DNA of 64,000 nt from Planococcus citri (GCF_950023065.1 NC_088678.1:82865590-82929589), one strand, 5' to 3'. Positions 36,501-46,740 are shown, counted from the first letter of the stretch. Numbers and translations are program-made. The notes: generated from the letters alone by a model not told the origin.

Positions 36501-39500
36501 GAAATTTTAGAAGATCTTCCACAGTTTCGAAGAAGAATTCGTTTGATATTTCGAGTTTTTTCAGCTGCATTTTTAAATTCAATATTTTTTGGTTTTCTAT
36601 GTTCAGTAATAAGATTGTCCAATATTCTTTGGGATAATGTTTGGGAATTCGAGCACCAGCCCAACTAGGCCAACACTCTGCAAACAGCGATTCGACCCAC
36701 TCTGCTATATTTATCGTGGACTGGTATAACAAACGCAGCTTTTTCTCTTCGAGGGTACGCTTTTTTTCTTCACGCTGAAAATATTCGAAATCGGAGGTTA
36801 AACACGTTACCTCAATATTATGCCGATTATACACGCATATAATTACGTTGCCATAATATCTAGTATCTAATACTTATGTTGGTTTACAAGTAGGTATATG
36901 TACTTACAACTTTGCTTTCAAAGAACTCATGTACTTGTCTCAATTGAAAGGGGGTCAACTTATCAAGAGTTTTTCCGCCGCAGCCAATTTTACGCAAGAA
37001 TGGCTCCAAGATTCTAGTTTCCTGAAAATAAACAATGGATGAGCCTGTACAATCATAAATCCATTTTCTCCCTCTACATCTTCTGTTTTCACAAGGTACG
37101 CTGCCCAAAACAATGAATTTCTATTCAAGCTTTCTTGTCAATGGATATGAAACGAAGGAAGCTCAGGAAGTAGGCAATGTTTTTGAATGGATGGGTTTCT
37201 AAATTATGTAGGTAGATACATGTACCTACTTACCGTTTCAGCTGATGGAGACCCATTGTTTTTGCCTGATTTACTTTCAACCTTTACAACGAGGTGAGAA
37301 GGTTCATTTTCCTTTACTTCGAATAAAGCCAGTTCATTGGCATCAATAATTCTTATTCCATCCATTTCATCAATGGCAAACTCCATCTCGTGCTGAAATA
37401 CAGTGTGTACCTTAGACATTACACAATACACAAAAGTATTTTTCAAAATTTGTAAATAATCAACGAAAGGAAATAGCTTTTCTACATGATTAAGAATAAA
37501 AGTCTTCATTTCTTTTCACCCGTGGAGTTGACATTACTTTTCGATGTTTTATCATGTTAATGTCATTAATTTTTCTGCAAATAGATTGGAAAAGCACAAT
37601 TCATTTGAAATGCCTTCTCTTTTTGGACAATTTAGTCTTCTCGCGCTCCCCCCTCCAGCTAGGTACATCTAGACATTTAGGTACGTTTGCTACGTACTCG
37701 TGTGCACCAAATGGAGTACGCATCTTTGAAACTCTCAAACAGGACAAAGGTGCCGTTGGTGGTTGCAACCACTGCGAGTGGATTTATTACTCCTTCGTTG
37801 TTGCCATAATTTGCCATTTTGAAAGCATTGGCTGCGTTTCTTAATTGCTGAAATTGAAAATGATTATGATTGTATGTAGATCTATAATAGCCATTGGTTG
37901 AAAAACGTAGAATTTATTATTTTACCTACAACCAAAAAAAAAAAAAAGTGAAATAATAATACATACCAATTTTACCGCATCTTCCTTACATAAGGGTGAT
38001 TTACATTTCGGAAAGTACAAAACTCTAAGTGAATTTCGTTGTTCTAAAAATATAAAGATACAAATATGTACATTAGTTAGATAAGTACTCAAATTCGACA
38101 ATTGATTATGGAAGAAGGTAAATATAGGGAATCTTCGATAGGTGTCTGTCTCCAAACTTTTTATCAGTGTTGAAAACCGTTTGGAAGCACCACAACCGCT
38201 TTTTTTAGGTAAATTGAAACGGGACCCAGAACCATCAGAACCGTTTCAAAATTTGGAAAAGAGAAGTACCGAAAGAACAACCATATAAAATGATTTTGAA
38301 ACAATTTAGAACCATTTAGAACCGATTGAGTTTTTTAAGGAAAGAACAACCAGAACAAGAACCAAAACAAGTTTCAAATAAGAAGAACCATCAGAACCCT
38401 TTTCAGGAATCGATTCTTTTTGGTCCTCTCATCATTGAAACTTCGTTTTTTTTTACCAAAGTGAAATAAGAATTCATGTTTTTTATGCAAAATAAGCGAG
38501 GTAAAGGGGAATTTTTACAAATTTTCAATTTTTTGCCAATTTTTTGCATCTGGAACCATTTGGAACCATTTTTTAATTGGTGGAACAACCAGCACCACCA
38601 GCAAAATATCAAAGGAGGAGTAAAAGGAACCACCAGAACCATTTGAGTTTGAGAAGAACTGAGAACCATTTTGGAAGAACAATGTGAAAGGTATCTTTTG
38701 GAACCAAAACAAAACCGTTTCAATGCCACAACTGGGAACCTTTTGAGAACCGAAACCAGAACCACTTATTTCCAAAGGTTCTGAAAACCACAACCATCAC
38801 AACCAATTCAAATCCAAACGGTTCTCAACACTGCTTTTTATAGGTTACATATACATATCGCACCTCGGGAGTAATAAGTTCACATCTCAAAAAAAATTGA
38901 TTTTGATGTTTTTGCATTTTTGGGCTTTGTATGACCCTCCCCCCTCAACCAAAAATAACACTTTGAGTTGGGTACATTATCTAGATCTTGTAAAAAACGC
39001 AAATGGCCTAACTCAAAATCTCAACAACATTGCAAGTTGTTTGGAGTTATAAGGCGACATCTCAAAAAACTCCACCTTTTTTGAGCAAATTTCATACATA
39101 CAAAGTGTTAACAAACAGTTTTGATTGTTTTGAATGTTTGTCAGTTAGAAATAGTCACAAGGAGTGCATTTTTTATTGGTTTGTACCAAACGGAAAAAAT
39201 TTTTGAAATTGATCACTTTTCAGAAAAATGAATTTGCACATATAATGAAATTTCAGTTTTTCGAGAAAAACTCAAAAACTAAGCACTCTAGAAAAAAACT
39301 AACGTCATTAAGTCGATTGGAAATTTCATTCTCTACAACTTTTGTATCATGGAATTTTTTTTGGACGCTTCCTTTCGCCTCCACATCAACTTTAATGAAC
39401 GGTTATAACTCAAAATGTTTTCCAAACATTGAAATATTTCCTCTTTAAGATTTTATTTTTCAAATTATTCTTATGCTAAATGAAGGTATTGAAGGTAAGA

Positions 39501-42500
39501 TACCCAATCTTTAAAATGAGATGCTATTCATTCCTCACAATTAATTATAAGTTGATGAAAATAATGTAAGTATCAAGTTTAAAAAAAAAAGAAAATCGCT
39601 CTCCTGTAAAATTTCATTTTTTTGAGATGTGACCTTATTACTCCCGAGGTGCGATATGTGGAGAGCATAGAGTCGAAACGGGAGCCCCGCAATTGCGCCA
39701 AATAGTCAAAATCGTGTACCCGGAACTGCGCCGGGTGTTCAAAAAAGTAGCTATGCTGACAGTTGTGCCAAGTTTGAGAAAATAAGAAATGAACAAGATA
39801 TGAATGAATCGTTCAGTCGCACAAGTTATGTATACCCTCCTCTTCGGAATCATCCCTATCCTAATTTAGCAAAAAATAAGTCAAACGCGCAGGAACAAAA
39901 ATGGTGGCCGGGGGGGGGGGACAGGGGATGACCGAAAATTTTCTGATTAGTACGAGAAAAAATGAGATATCAAGCACACACCCTTCGACCAAAGTTTCAG
40001 CTGCTCTAGTTCATGGTGAGGAGAAATAAAGATTTTTCGAATTCGCAGATTACTAATTAGTGTAAATGAAATAAAATAATTTTAAAAATTCCTGTTTCCG
40101 ACCGGAAGCACAAAGCAGGCCAAAGATGACACGGTACATCCGGTATCAAGTACGGACCTTTTGATCAAAATATGAGCTTCTGAAGTTCTTACGTTGGAGA
40201 GATATAGCAATTTTATAAATTGATTTACCTCTCCTATGTAAGACGGTACCTAGGTATTTCATGTGCAAAAAATAAATCATAAATTCATCAAAAATCAAAA
40301 AATCAACTCGAGCAGCTGAAAATTAGAGGATAAAGGTTTGCTGAGGCCTTCTTCCGAACTACTTATCTACGTTCCACTCCAATCGGAGATTCCCTGGGTG
40401 GGGGTGAGGTTTCCCTTGTAAGGAACCACGCACACAAGCAGATTAATAGATAGATAATACAACCTCTAACGGAATGCATACTTTCTGTATCAGCCATTAC
40501 ATTTGTTTGTAATTCACGTATTTCTTTTTCGTCGTTTGTGGTTGAAAATTGTTCGTTTAGTCCTAGCATCAGTATTTTCATCACTTTTGGTTTTCCATCT
40601 TCCTGGTATTGTTCATTCAAAAGTTTTATCGCTTCTTTTTTCTCATTATTTGTCATTAACTTATAAGCTTGGAGATCAGCTTGGAGGTTTCCAAGTTTTA
40701 GAAAATATTCCACAGTGTTGACGAAGAATTCGTTTGATATTTCGAGTTTTTTCAGCTGCATTTTTAAATTCAATATTTTTTGGTTTTCTATGTTCAGTAA
40801 TAAGATTGTCCAATATTCTGTGGGATATTGTTTGGGAATTCGAGCACCAGCCCAACCAGGCCAACACTTTACAAACAGCGATTCGACCCAATCTGCTATA
40901 TTTATCTTGGACTGGTAGAACAAACGCTGCTTTTTCTCTTCGAGGGTACGCTTTTTTTCTTCACGCTGAAAATATTCGAAATCGGAGGTTGAACACGTTA
41001 CCTCAATATTATGCCGATTATACACGCATATAATTACGTTGCCATAATATCTAGTATCTAATACTTATGTTGGTTTACAAATGAGTAAGGTAACAACTGA
41101 TTTGAGACATTTTTTTATTGGCTCGTCCTCACCCTCCCCTCCCATTTTTTTAGGTGCCAGTTTTTTATTTAGTCCGGTTACCAGTTGCCGAAAAAATAGA
41201 CGCTCGCTATGCTATACCTACTTGGACATTTTCAGTGAAAACGATTTGACGACTGATTACGGATTTAAAATAAAAAATAAGGAAAATAAGCGAGGATGGT
41301 TTTTTTTATGCTCAATTTTCCGCGGGTCCATCCCCCTTCCACAAAAATGCTCCAATCGCATTCTAATCATCCGTTTGAAAAAATTCTTGTTGATAAATTG
41401 CACGATGTTAAACATTTTTAGTTGTTAGGAAAATTTCATTCAAGTGACAGTTTTTTTCATTGTTTTTCATGTTTTTTTTTTTTTTTTTTTTTTTGATATT
41501 TTACGAAGATTTCGCTTTGACAAATCTGTGCTAAATTTCACCAGTTTTTTTTTTTAATTTTGAATTATTTTGACGCTCATTTTAACATTTTTATAACGTT
41601 TTAATCGCACCCCCTCCCCTATACGTTTTATTAATTTAGATGTTTTTTGTAAAAATTTCTTTACTGGAGGCTCCAGTAATTTCTAAAAAGTCGTTTTAAG
41701 CTCCAGAACGACTTAAAATCTACCTGCAGCTGACTTAGTAGCGTGAATTCCGGATTTCTAACTTCATTTTATGACATTTTGTGGAAATTTGAAGTTTTAA
41801 AATTCTGCTGGAGACTTCTTGAACTGTTCAAAACAGTTTGAAACCGTTGGTCATTTTAGTAAAATTTTGATTTTTTCTTATTTTTGGCGTAAATTTGATT
41901 TTCAAAAATTTATTAAAAATCAAAAAATGCACTTATAAACGCTTGAAATTTTGGCTGGTGATGAAATTTGGCATGATTTTTCGATCTGACTGTATCCAGT
42001 TATCCAGTTCCAAACAATTTCGTGCGAATCCTGTGTCGGAATGCAAAATCTGCGGTTTTGGCGGACCTGCCAATCAAAATTGCTGCCAGTTTATTAATAG
42101 GGTCAACTCTCTCTTTTTTGGCAAATTTGCTTTAATATGTTCCTTAGGATGGGGAGGGGTGCAATTATTCCTATTGTCATATGAAGAACTACATAATTCA
42201 CAACACACCATCGCATCGGTATACATACTTATGCACTACAATCATCACGCTCATAATCGCCATCGCCATAGGATATTCCACCGAGTGATACCCAATTCAC
42301 GTTAAAGCATTCAAATAGGTATACTTACAACTTTGTTTTCAAAGAACTGCTGTACTCGTCCCAATTCAAAGAGAGTCAACTCCAAAATATCTTTTCCGCC
42401 ACAGCCAATTTTACGCAAAAATGGCTCCAAGATTCCAGTTTCCTGAAAATAAACAATGGAACAGACAGTTTAAGGTTGGGTATTAATTCATGGAAAAACA

Positions 42501-42716
42501 GTTGCATTAGATACATTTTACTTACCGTTTCAGCTGATGGAGACCCATCGTTCCCGCTCACTGGTTGAAATGAAATGTAATAGACTGTAATTGTGTATAT
42601 TATAAATAATTATAAAGTAATATCAAGCAATGGTTCTAATTTAATTTGAAAAATATAAAATTGTAAATATTACCTAATAATGCTGAAACAACACTAAACA
42701 GAATTCGACGCTTCAT
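33462..42716 (-). CDS. Spliced gene for a putative secreted protein with two tandem five-exon modules
   Basis: Fourteen minus-strand exons (42674-42716, 42526-42560, 42329-42442, 40482-40965, 37967-38043, 37698-37847, 37234-37392, 36908-37021, 36303-36774, 35083-35159, 34806-34955, 34371-34532, 33658-33795, 33462-33581) join in phase to 764 aa plus stop; all introns are GT..AG. The N-terminus MKRRILFSVVSALLVSG looks like a signal peptide. Residues of about 27-354 and 355-679 are two homologous modules (FLRKIGCGGK; REEKKRTLEEKK coiled-like start; YWTILLLNIENQKILNLKMQ; FPKCKSPLC; VATTNGTFVLFESFKDAYSIWCTR; EMDGIRIIDANEL). Five Cys and an NGT glycosylation site per module are kept, and indels between modules are in frame, so selection on protein is likely. 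I recognise no family. Exon 14 may be skipped for an exon at 32036-32140. Confidence 0.78.
33658..33795 (-). CDS. Cassette gene exon 13 (unique C-terminal region)
   Basis: 138 nt, phase 0, encoding NKDFNNPPLESLIQRSAGSQ, SEENGKISVLYCYGHAIKAL and STYGKL. Donor GTATGC. There is no counterpart in module 1. Both flanking introns are in phase 0. Confidence 0.7.
34371..34532 (-). CDS. Cassette gene exon 12 (end of module 2)
   Basis: 162 nt, phase 0, encoding NKMHFAIGEMDGIRIIDANE, KENEPSYLVVKVESKLGK and TIADTYDVIS. Donor GTAAGT. It is the paralogue of exon 7 but has its own tail instead of NNGSPSAET, so it probably represents the ancestral form of this exon. Confidence 0.8.
34806..34955 (-). CDS. 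Cassette gene exon 11 (module 2)
   Basis: 150 nt, phase 0, encoding QLKNAANAYKMANDDNNEEV, NPLAVVATTNGTFVLFESF and KDAYSIWCTR. The C-terminal 30 residues are identical to exon 6. Confidence 0.82.
35083..35159 (-). CDS. Cassette gene exon 10 (module 2)
   Basis: 77 nt (phase 1 to 0), the paralogue of exon 5, with FPKCKSPLCEEVAVEL. Acceptor TTTTTAG and donor GTATGT are conserved. Confidence 0.82.
35835..36153. repeat. MITE-like inverted repeat in the intron between exons 9 and 10, older than the duplication
   Basis: The left TTTCAGCTGCTCTAGTTGAT and the right end read inverted (TTTCAGCTGCTCGAGTTGAT) define an about 320-bp unit. The equivalent unit at 39981-40336 sits at the same place in module 1, so it was present before the duplication. 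No coding content is seen. Confidence 0.6.
36303..36774 (-). CDS. Cassette gene exon 9 (module 2, large helical exon)
   Basis: 472 nt (phase 0 to 1), donor GTATGT. It is the paralogue of exon 4: REEKKRTLEEKKLRLLYQ, CWPSWAGARIPK, YWTILLLNIENQKILNLK, an acidic DEEEEAIKLL and PKVIKILMLGLNE, ending KADTE. Most substitutions are conservative and the length difference is in frame. Confidence 0.82.
36908..37021 (-). CDS. Cassette gene exon 8 (module 2, part a)
   Basis: 114 nt, phase 0, encoding ETRILEPFLRKIGCGGKTLD and KLTPFQLRQVHEFFESKV. It is the paralogue of exon 3 with the same splice signals. The intron that follows is only 133 bp, against 1363 bp in module 1. Confidence 0.82.
37234..37392 (-). 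CDS. Cassette gene exon 7 (fusion exon at the module boundary)
   Basis: 159 nt, phase 0. The first about 42 codons (HEMEFAIDEMDGIRIIDANE to VKVESKSGK) match exon 12. The last codons NNGSPSAET plus the GTAAGT donor match exon 2. It therefore ends module 1 and leads into module 2, and is best explained as a duplication breakpoint inside coding sequence. Confidence 0.82.
37698..37847 (-). CDS. Cassette gene exon 6 (module 1)
   Basis: 150 nt, phase 0, encoding QLRNAANAFKMANYGNNEGV, NPLAVVATTNGTFVLFESF and KDAYSIWCTR. Donor CGA|GTACGT, identical to that of exon 11. The NGT sequon is kept. Confidence 0.8.
37967..38043 (-). CDS. Cassette gene exon 5 (module 1, Cys-Lys-Ser-Pro-Leu-Cys exon)
   Basis: 77 nt (phase 1 to 0) encoding K-QRNSLRVLYFPKCKSPLC then KEDAVKL. 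Acceptor TTTTTAG, donor GTATGT. It matches exon 10 in length and phase. Confidence 0.82.
38165..38833. mobile_element. hAT-like MITE in the intron between exons 4 and 5, 8-bp target duplication
   Basis: The ends CAGTGTTGAAAACCGTTTGG and, inverted, CAGTGTTGAGAACCGTTTGG match. An 8-bp direct repeat CTTTTTAT lies at 38157-38164 and 38834-38841. The paralogous intron of module 2 has the empty site (CAAACTTCTTATAGGTTAC, about 35271-35289). The interior repeats GAACCA/AACCGTTT words. Short TIRs with an 8-bp duplication are diagnostic of hAT. Confidence 0.92.
38859..39653. mobile_element. TIR element CGCACCTCGGGAGTAATAAG with ATAT duplication
   Basis: The ends are inverted repeats of about 37 bp beginning CGCACCTCGGGAGTAATAAG (one mismatch seen). 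ATAT flanks both sides (38855-38858, 39654-39657). Module 2 has the empty site TATACATATGTGGAG (about 35289-35303). There is no transposase. A 4-bp AT-only target duplication leaves the superfamily open. Confidence 0.85.
40482..40965 (-). CDS. Cassette gene exon 4 (module 1, large helical exon)
   Basis: 484 nt (phase 0 to 1), acceptor ATTTTCAG, donor GTATGC. It encodes a charged start REEKKRTLEEKKQRLFYQ, the conserved CWPGWAGARIPK, YWTILLLNIENQKILNLK and PKVMKILMLGLNE, and ends at ADTE. It is four codons longer than exon 9, the difference lying around LQADLQAYKLMTNNEK. The residue pattern suggests amphipathic helices. Confidence 0.82.
41082..42314. mobile_element. Insertion in the intron between exons 3 and 4, absent from module 2
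   Basis: The module 2 intron is 133 bp and reads GGTTTACAAGTAGGTATATG, while module 1 has about 1.23 kb between GGTTTACAA and ATAGGTATACTTAC. About 41640-42150 is a degenerate copy of the right half of the foldback family at 26293-28595 (ACTGGAGGCTCCAGTAATTT, GCAAAATCTGCGGTTTT). The exact ends are unresolved. Confidence 0.6.
42329..42442 (-). CDS. Cassette gene exon 3 (module 1, part a)
   Basis: 114 nt, phase 0 to 0, encoding ETGILEPFLRKIGCGGK then DILELTLFELGRVQQFFENKV. Acceptor TTTTCAG, donor GTAAGT. It is the same length as its paralogue exon 8, with the invariant CGG core. Confidence 0.82.
42526..42560 (-). CDS. Cassette gene exon 2
   Basis: A 35-nt exon encoding V-SGNDGSPSAET between an AACCAG acceptor and a GTAAGT donor, ending in phase 0. 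Its last residues GSPSAET and its donor recur at the end of exon 7, which marks the duplication junction. Confidence 0.75.
42674..42716 (-). CDS. Cassette gene exon 1 (signal peptide)
   Basis: The exon encodes MKRRILFSVVSALL plus one base (phase 1). Basic residues followed by a hydrophobic run fit a signal peptide. The donor is AG|GTAATA. The ATG at 42716-42714 is chosen because it is the only one giving this leader in frame with exon 2. Confidence 0.72.
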
Positions 42717-42742
42717 GTTTCTCGCACAACTTCAATTTGGAC

Positions 42743-42770
42743 TGAATACTTATTTCATCAGGCACTTAAA
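42743..42770 (-). promoter_or_regulatory. Candidate core promoter: TTTAAG box and TCAGTC initiator
   Basis: On the minus strand a TTTAAG box (42770-42765) lies 27 bases upstream of the A of TTCAGTC (A at 42743), the arthropod initiator consensus at the usual TATA spacing. The start codon would follow after a 27-base leader, with context GAAACATGA. Confidence 0.45.
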
Positions 42771-45005
42771 GTCTTGAAAGAATATTATGAGCTTGCTCGT
42801 TGAGGAATTCGACTAATCAAATACGTATGTAGATAATACGTACTTATCATAATCTAATGAAATTTCTCAGTAAAAATTAATTTTGCCGAAGTTATTGATC
42901 TTCATTTCTTGATCATTAGGTAGGCATACTTGAGTGAGCAATTTTGAAATACATAAAAAGTTATCTACCCAATAATGAATGTTTGAGACAAAAAAATGTT
43001 TTAAAAAAAAGTAGGCGGGAAACTTTGGCCGGCTCCAATCCAGGACCCCTAAAGTGACCTGCTTCCTACTGACGGAGTCCCCCTGCGAATATAAAAAGGA
43101 TACCGAGGAAGGAGACAGTTGGGCAAAGCCCAAGGGGTGAAGGTGGGACAAATACAGGCGAAGCACAATATGAGCGAAGCGAGGGTGCGAGTAGTTCAAG
43201 CAAAGCGCATAGCATGAAAAAAGGACATCCATAGGACGTAATTGGGCGAAGCCCAAGGGGGGTGTAGGGGGAAACTAACGCAGGCGAAGCAAAGAAGTGA
43301 AGCTAGGGTGCGAGTAGTTCAAGTGCCCTCAATGTTTCTGGCACAAAAATTTGGCTCTTACGTATCGGCAGACTGCTACGACTTTTTTTGGATTTGAAGT
43401 TGAACATTTTTTTGAGTTCGAGTAATAGATTTTTAAAAAGTTTGATTTTGAAAAAGAAAAGCCAACAGATCTGAGCAAAGCGAGTGCTAAAGTTTTCGAA
43501 AATTCATGATTCAAGTACCTAGTATGTAAATTATCATTTTCTTACAGGAAGTCAATTTTTTAATTATATTCGATATTTTTAAAAGTTAGGTAGGTAACCA
43601 CTTCTATGTAGTAAGACTGGATAGTTTCTGCTCTGGGAGCGGGTTCTGCGCCAGGAGTCAAATTTTGAATACATACACCTTTAATGGATTCTGATTTTGG
43701 AATACCTACTTATGTTATGTCTTTCGATAACACAATAATCGAACATGCTGGGGTCGGATCGGTGTTCGCAAATAATGTTTTTGGCTGCGAGCCATCGAAA
43801 TAATAACGCGAAGAATTAGGTAGGTATACGTTTACGCGCGCATTCGAGTGGTTTTTAATTTACGATACGTGGTGGCTGCATCCACTTTAGGTTCCTATGC
43901 TGCTCTGCATGTAGGTATACATAAAGGTTTCAATGATGCCAGATTGGACGATGGAAAGTGAGCTGCGAAAAAAAGGACGACCGAGGAAAAAAATGAGTGA
44001 ATATTCGCGGACGAAATGGTGCAAATATACGCAGTCAAAGTTGAGGTCGGGGTTGCTTTGCTATATAGTTGGATTCTATTCTATACGAAGAAATATACTT
44101 ATATACGCTATGTTATGCGAGTTTAAAAACTAAACGCATTAACGCAGCCGGTCCCTTCGGATCACGTGTAAAGCGAGACTTTTATCCTGGTCACGAAGCA
44201 ATATTCTCACCTACGTGACTACGTCACGTCATCTTGGCGGCGCCCGCACCTCCCCTCGTCTCCTTGTCCATCTGTCCTGCTCCCAGATAATCTGCCTGCT
44301 TACCAAAAACGTTTCGCGTTACCATTTTCATTTTTCGTGGTACGATGATAATGAAAACGAAAATATGTGGTTTTGTTCGCGACCTGGCCCTTCTCCCCTT
44401 TCTGTTCGAGTTCTCTGGCGTGAGCCTGCGTGCATTATACATACCTACATACTACAAAGATGAAATCCAAATAGAAAAATTTAGGCGAAAAGTTGTGAAT
44501 TTTTGGGGAAAATTGGGAGAAGAAATGGTGTAAGCAGGGAAAATCAAAAGAATTACCAAAAACCTGGGGGTTTTACTTCTTGATATTATAAATTTTCAAA
44601 AGTTTTAGCTGTTCCTTATTCTTTCTCCAACCAAAGTAAGAGTGTAGAAAAATTGACTTCTCACATAAAAAATAATTTTGTTTCTCTTGAAATTTTTCAA
44701 AAAGACAGGTCTCCTCAATGCATTCCAGTCAAAACTGCCACAAAGTGCCAACTTCTGTTAAAATATCAAAAAATGACCTATTTTTCGCCAAAAATTCGGA
44801 AACAATACTTTTTAATTTTTGCCAGAATTGGTTTTTTTTTTTGAAAATATAAAAATTATGTCTTTAAAAAAATGAAGAATTATTTATGAATTTTCGAGAT
44901 ATGTTGCCCTCGCTTTGCTAGGGGCCAATCATACTTTCAAAAATATTATAATTTTGCTACAGCTACGAGAACCAAATTTTTCCATCATCAAAAATTCAAG
45001 AATTA
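42771..45005. other. Intergenic DNA upstream of the cassette gene; no other gene
   Basis: The stretch holds the GCGAAGC tandem block (43080-43330) and GCGGGTTCTGCGCCAGGA at about 43637. A CpG-rich section at 43730-44450 includes a GTCACGTCATCTTGG..CGCC stretch. AT-rich repeats reach 45005. No exon is supported. Confidence 0.45.
43080..43330. repeat. Two-unit tandem duplication, about 123 bp, rich in GCGAAGC
   Basis: GGGC(A/G)AAGCCCAAGGGG occurs at about 43121 and 43244, and GCGAG/GCTAG-GGTGCGAGTAGTTCAAG at about 43180 and 43303. The GCGAAGC words link it to the dispersed GCGAAGCGAGGGC family. Confidence 0.65.
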
Positions 45006-45009
45006 ACAA

Positions 45010-46740
45010 TTGATTAATAGATTCGTCAATTTGTTTGTGAACGCTTCACCAAAAATAAATTGAATAATTTGAGTCGTTCGCGAATGATTCACTAAAAATG
45101 ATCAAATAAAAAGTTCAATTCGTTCGCCTTATACGAATCGATTCGTTCGCGAATGATTCACAAAAAATAATTCAATCCGTTCGTGAATGATTCCACAAAA
45201 ATTGAGCAAATGAATCGATTCGTTCGCAAATGAGTCACCAATACGAATCGATTCGCTCGCGAATGAATCACTAATACAAATCAATTCGTTCGCGAATGAT
45301 TCATCAAAAATTGAGTAAATGAATATATTCGTTCGCGAACGAGTCTTTTATACGAATCTATTCGTTCGCGAATGATTCACAAAAAATAATTCAATCCGTT
45401 CGTGAATGATTCCCCAAAAATTGAGCAGATGAATCGATTCGTTCGCAAATGAGTCACCCATACCAATCGATTCGTTCGCGAACGAGTCACTTATACGAAT
45501 CAAATCGTTCGCAAATGATTCATCAAAAATTGAGTAAATGAGTAGATTCGTTCGCGAACGAGTCACTCATACCAATCGATTCGTTTGCGAATGAGTCACT
45601 TATACGAATCGATTCGTTCGCGAACGAGTCACCTATATAAATCAATTCGTTCGCGAACGAGTCACTCATACGAATCAATTCGTTCGCAAATGATTCACAA
45701 AAAATGATTCAATTTGTTCGTGAATGATCCCCCAAAAATTGAGCAGATGAATCGATTCGTTCAAAAATGAGTTACTAATAGATACGAATCAATTCGTTCG
45801 CGAATGATTCATCAATAATTGAGTAAATGAATCGATTCGTTCGCGAACGAGTCACTTGTACGAATCGATTCGTTCGCGAATAATTCACAAAAAATGATTC
45901 AATCCGTTCGTGAATGTTCCCCAAAAATTGAGCAAATGAATCGATTCGTTCGCAAATGAGTGACCAATACGAATCAATTCGTTCGCGAATGATTCATCAA
46001 AAATTGAGTAAATGAGTAGATTCGTTCGTGAACGAGTCACTCACACCAACCGATTCGTCGCGAACGAGTCACTTATATAAATCAATTCGTTCGTGAATGA
46101 TTCACAAAAAATGATTCAATTTGTTCGTGAATGATTCACAAAAAATGATTCAATTTGTTCGTGAATGATTCACAAAAAAATGATTCAATTTGTTCGTGAA
46201 TGATTCACAAAAAATGATTCAATTTGTTCGTGAATGATTCACAAAAAATGATTCAATTTTTTTCGTGAATGATCCTCCAAAAATTTAGCAGATGAATCGA
46301 TTCGTTCAAAAATGAGTCACTAATACGAATCCGTTCGTTCGCGAATGATTCATCAATAATTGAGTAAATGTATCGATTCGTTCGCGAACGAGTCACTTAT
46401 ACGAATCGATTCGTTCGTGAATGATCCACAAAAAATGATTCAATTTGTTCGTGAATAAACCCCCAAAAATTGAGCAGATGAATCGATTCGTTCGCGAACG
46501 AGTCACTCATACCAATCGATTCGTTCGCGAACGAGTCACTTATACGAATCGATTCGTTTGCGAATAATTTAGTTGCTATTGATTTACTCGTTCGCGAATG
46601 ATTCACCTACAAATCAATCAATTTATTTACTAATTCGCCAATTGTTCGTAAATATTCGATTCGATTGTAAACAGATCAATTTCTGTAAAAATGTTTCAAA
46701 AAAAGTGAATCAATTCGTTCGTAAGAAATTTTAATTTAAT
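45010..46740. repeat. Satellite-like array built on CGATTCGTTCGCGAACGAGTCAC
   Basis: About 1.7 kb of diverged 30-37-bp units of the form GAATCGATTCGTTCGCGAAC plus GAGTCACTTATAC. They alternate with variants ending GAATGATTCACAAAAAAT or GAATGATTCATCAAAAATTG. The shared core is the palindrome CGTTCGCGAACG. Short homogeneous runs occur (five near-identical units at 46080-46260). Many changes are CG to TG or CA. ORFs across it reflect the repeat. Confidence 0.9.

Noticed and set aside
37698..37847. Reading exon 6 through to the TAA near 37680 as a last exon of a one-module gene
   Set aside because: The CGA|GTACGT donor and the phase-0 continuation into exon 7 mirror exons 11 and 12 exactly.
45348..46606. 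Peptide repeats of the SFANESI type in the array
   Set aside because: They are by-products of the palindromic DNA repeat, with no start context, and they are also present on unrelated strands.
45010..46740. CRISPR-like appearance (short repeats with spacers)
   Set aside because: Units are diverged, spacers are themselves related, and the window is eukaryotic with no cas-like genes.
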